From Patescibacteria group bacterium UBA1449 (GTDB lineage Bacteria > Patescibacteriota > Microgenomatia > UBA1400 > UBA1449), in the NCBI GenBank assembly GCA_002335355.1, contig DCTD01000037.1, positions 17,372 through 25,976 of the forward strand: DNA of 8,605 bases. The letters run 5' to 3'. Made by a program: the position numbers and the translations under genes. How positions within the stretch are numbered: position 1 is the first letter of the stretch; every line of letters begins with the position of its first letter. Under the pieces are notes generated by a model. That model was given only the letters and a program-made list of their open reading frames with translations. It was not told the origin of the DNA and ran no database searches. This document shows positions 7,234-8,605 of this stretch, in pieces.

Positions 7234-7379
7234 AAGAAAGTCTTAGAACTAAACTTCAGTTATTTTTAACCTCAGCTTCATTCTTAATACAGTTAACCAT
7301 AACTTCAGGATATATGGTATCACAAACTACAATAAAACATAAACTGCATAGAATATTATGTTTTTTGAAAATTGAGAAA

Positions 7380-7901
7380 TTAACGTAAGAAAACAACCAT
7401 ATTTATGATATATCTCACAACAACCAATACTTTTCCATAAACAAGCCGATACAAGAGCAGTCGAACTCTGTAGAGAATTGAGATAATCCAGCTGCCTATC
7501 GTATTAACCCCTATCACAATAAATGGTTCCAAAAAAAGTAGAATAGCTAGTCCAATAACAAAACTCGGCGTTATAAGTAAAGGATAATGCTTCAATCCAG
7601 CAAATGAAATTAACTTTAATAAATCAAAGTATATGATATAGTTAATAAGAAACACTACGACAATCAATGCTGTTTTAAGCACTTTGTTAACAAATGGATA
7701 TCTCAACAAACCAACAATTTTCTGCGGACGTCCACGGCGGTTTACTTTAAAGGGTAAGTGTAAGTATTTGTATAGGTAATACCAATGATTGCGTTTGTCC
7801 TGCCAAGCAAACACCCAAAAGATTACTTGATATACACACAACAAGAATAGGAAGATAAATAGAAGAGCTGAAGCTAAATTAATACACTGCCAGAAAGTCA
7901 T
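7380..7901 (-). CDS. Uncharacterised multi-helix membrane protein in the murF position
   Basis: I do not firmly recognise this 173-residue protein. It has a hydrophobic helix at about 7-31, an aromatic and basic cytoplasmic-looking stretch (FWVFAWQDKRNHWYYLYKYL at 28-47, then NRRGRPQK at 54-61), a second helix at about 76-97, and a long hydrophobic region at about 106-143 that could be two helices broken at Pro126. It ends in an Arg- and Tyr-rich tail with a further hydrophobic patch. It has no catalytic motif. The FW...WQ.K pattern, the basic loop and the later helices recall, from memory, the N-terminal membrane domain fused to MurF-type ligases in some Patescibacteria, but no ligase P-loop follows. 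The position between glmS and mraY is the normal murF slot. The ATG has a weak AGGG SD four bases upstream. Spacers of 157 and 146 bp separate it from its neighbours, unlike the tight genes downstream. Confidence 0.75.
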   Translation of the reverse strand: MTFWQCINLASALLFIFLFLLCVYQVIFWVFAWQDKRNHWYYLYKYLHLPFKVNRRGRPQKIVGLLRYPFVNKVLKTALIVVVFLINYIIYFDLLKLISFAGLKHYPLLITPSFVIGLAILLFLEPFIVIGVNTIGSWIISILYRVRLLLYRLVYGKVLVVVRYIINMVVFLR

Positions 7902-7932
7902 GTGACCCTGAATACAGTAGTTTAATTTATTA

Positions 7933-7960
7933 AATTTATCTGTTCGTTAATAATAAACAA
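7933..7960 (-). promoter_or_regulatory. Possible promoter ahead of the 173-residue membrane protein
   Basis: The minus strand reads TTGTTT, 16 bases, then TAAATT. The two hexamers are partial matches to the sigma-70 -35 and -10 consensus. The -10 ends about 30 bases upstream of the ATG at 7901. The region is extremely AT-rich, including the inverted repeat AATTTA-T-TAAATT at 7924-7936, so chance matches are easy. Confidence 0.25.
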
Positions 7961-7964
7961 GTAA

Positions 7965-7972
7965 CTCCTCCC
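7965..7972 (-). promoter_or_regulatory. Orphan strong Shine-Dalgarno-like sequence GGGAGGAG
   Basis: On the minus strand GGGAGGAG is followed by TTAC and then TTG, which opens a 12-codon frame (7924-7962) ending in TAA. There is no longer frame at that start. It is a stronger SD than almost any real gene start here, yet it serves no recognised gene. It could initiate a short leader peptide, be a relic, or be accidental. Confidence 0.35.
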
Positions 7973-7979
7973 TTAATTC

Positions 7980-8008
7980 ATTTTACTCAAATACACAAAG
8001 GCTGAAAA
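7980..8008 (-). promoter_or_regulatory. Candidate promoter downstream of glmS
   Basis: The minus strand reads TTTTCA, exactly 17 bases, then TAAAAT. TAAAAT matches TATAAT at five of six bases and the spacing is optimal; the -35 is weaker. A transcript would begin just before the GGGAGGAG sequence and could carry the membrane-protein gene and perhaps the wall genes. There is no clear terminator between glmS and this site, so read-through from glmS is also possible. Confidence 0.35.
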
Positions 8009-8058
8009 GGGGTAATATTTATATAGGCACCCAAAGAATGTTATTACACAGTTCTTAA

Positions 8059-8605
8059 TTATTTTACGGTTACTGATTTAGCTAAGTTGCGAGGTTTATC
8101 AGGATTGACCCCACGGTAGACTGCTAAATAGTACCCTAACAATTGACCAACTATTACGTTTGGTATGACTGTTAAACACCCCAAATCAGGTGTCTGAATA
8201 GATAGGTCAAAGAGTTGATCAACAACTGGCCCTATACCAATAAGGGTTCCGTTTCTCACTTTTACTTCAGCGGCACTCGATAAAACTTCAGTTTTAACTT
8301 CATCATTACTATTTAGAACAATACACACTTCTCCTGCTTCAATTAAACTAATGACCCCATGTTTAAGCTCACCACATGAGAACGCTTCAGCATGAAGATA
8401 GCTTGTCTCTTTTACTTTTAAAGCACACTCTAAAGCTGCAGGATAGTGTTCATGTTTACCAATTAAATAAAGATTCCGTTTTTTGGCTAATCTGTTTACC
8501 ATCTTTTTAATCTTTAGTAGTAAGTGAGGTGTCATCCATGTTGTTAACTGTTGCTGTAACCTAAGGAGATGTTGTACTGCTTCTTGCTGTTTACCACCTA
8601 CTACT
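8059..8605 (-). CDS. glmS: GlmS C-terminal part: glutamine--fructose-6-phosphate aminotransferase (runs off the right edge)
   Basis: GlmS converts fructose-6-phosphate and glutamine to glucosamine-6-phosphate, the first step toward UDP-GlcNAc. Only the last 181 residues are in view, covering the second sugar-isomerase (SIS) domain. The frame stays open to the window edge, upstream of the internal Met at 8535, so that Met is not the start. Signatures are ALECALKVKETSYLHAEAF (57-75) with the Glu equivalent to E. coli E488, GELKHG (78-83) with the His equivalent to H504, and the C-terminal tail DKPRNLAKSVTVK (169-181) with the Lys equivalent to K603. All three catalytic-site residues of the isomerase domain are therefore kept. 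The N-terminal glutaminase domain lies outside the window. The gene is on the same strand as the wall cluster and 157 bp upstream of the next gene, a functional fit because its product feeds MurG's donor sugar. Confidence 0.95.
   Translation of the reverse strand, partial: VVGGKQQEAVQHLLRLQQQLTTWMTPHLLLKIKKMVNRLAKKRNLYLIGKHEHYPAALECALKVKETSYLHAEAFSCGELKHGVISLIEAGEVCIVLNSNDEVKTEVLSSAAEVKVRNGTLIGIGPVVDQLFDLSIQTPDLGCLTVIPNVIVGQLLGYYLAVYRGVNPDKPRNLAKSVTVK

Noticed and set aside
7256..7300. Fifteen-codon minus-strand frame (MVNCIKNEAEVKNN) between the membrane-protein gene and mraY
   Set aside because: It is short, has no SD, and resembles neither a leader peptide nor a remnant of MurF. The whole 146-bp spacer is open in that frame, but the translation looks random.
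8015..8040. GGGT...ACCC pairing after glmS as a rho-independent terminator
   Set aside because: The stem is four base pairs around a loop of more than ten bases, with no following T-run in the transcript direction.
1..8605. A new defence, mobile or RNA-based system
   Set aside because: I found no transposase, integrase, nuclease, repeat array, tRNA or structured RNA. Apart from the membrane protein at 7380-7901, everything is explained by wall synthesis and division genes.

Overview
The window carries a single-strand run of eight cell-wall and cell-division genes plus one membrane protein I do not firmly recognise. All of them read on the minus strand. In transcription order, from the right edge to the left, they are: glmS (3' end only), a 173-residue membrane protein, mraY, murD, ftsW, murG, ftsQ, ftsA and the first 64 codons of ftsZ. 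This is the core of a bacterial division and cell wall (dcw) cluster.

Organism. The DNA is AT-rich, the genes are short and tightly packed, and several proteins have divergent motifs. These include MurG with an FTGGHH N-terminal loop, MurD with NDTTATT where the usual form is NDSKATN, FtsQ with a cysteine pair after its membrane helix, and MraY with a reduced His motif. From memory, this combination resembles Patescibacteria (Candidate Phyla Radiation), most likely Microgenomates-like, but I could not test this with a tree. The genetic code looks standard. ftsA ends at TGA right after its C-terminal amphipathic helix, and no gene has an internal TGA, which argues against the CPR lineages that read TGA as glycine.

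Layout. Right edge: the C-terminal sugar-isomerase domain of GlmS, then a 157-bp spacer with promoter-like elements and an unusually strong, orphan Shine-Dalgarno-like sequence. Next is the 173-residue multi-helix membrane protein, then a 146-bp spacer. The tight block mraY-murD-ftsW-murG-ftsQ follows (gaps of 12, -29, 44 and 14 bp). After a 98-bp spacer come ftsA, an 85-bp spacer and ftsZ. No stretch longer than 157 bp lacks a gene. I saw no tRNA, rRNA, CRISPR array, insertion sequence or convincing rho-independent terminator.

How the genes work together. GlmS makes glucosamine-6-phosphate, the entry point to UDP-GlcNAc. MurD adds D-Glu to UDP-MurNAc-L-Ala in the cytoplasm. MraY transfers the finished phospho-MurNAc-peptide to undecaprenyl phosphate (lipid I), and MurG adds GlcNAc (lipid II). 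FtsW polymerises glycan from lipid II at the septum. FtsQ links the periplasmic and inner-membrane divisome proteins, and FtsA tethers FtsZ filaments to the membrane. murC, murB, ddl, murE, an intact murF, ftsI and ftsL are not in this window. The least explained element is the 173-residue membrane protein, which sits exactly where murF lies in canonical dcw clusters.
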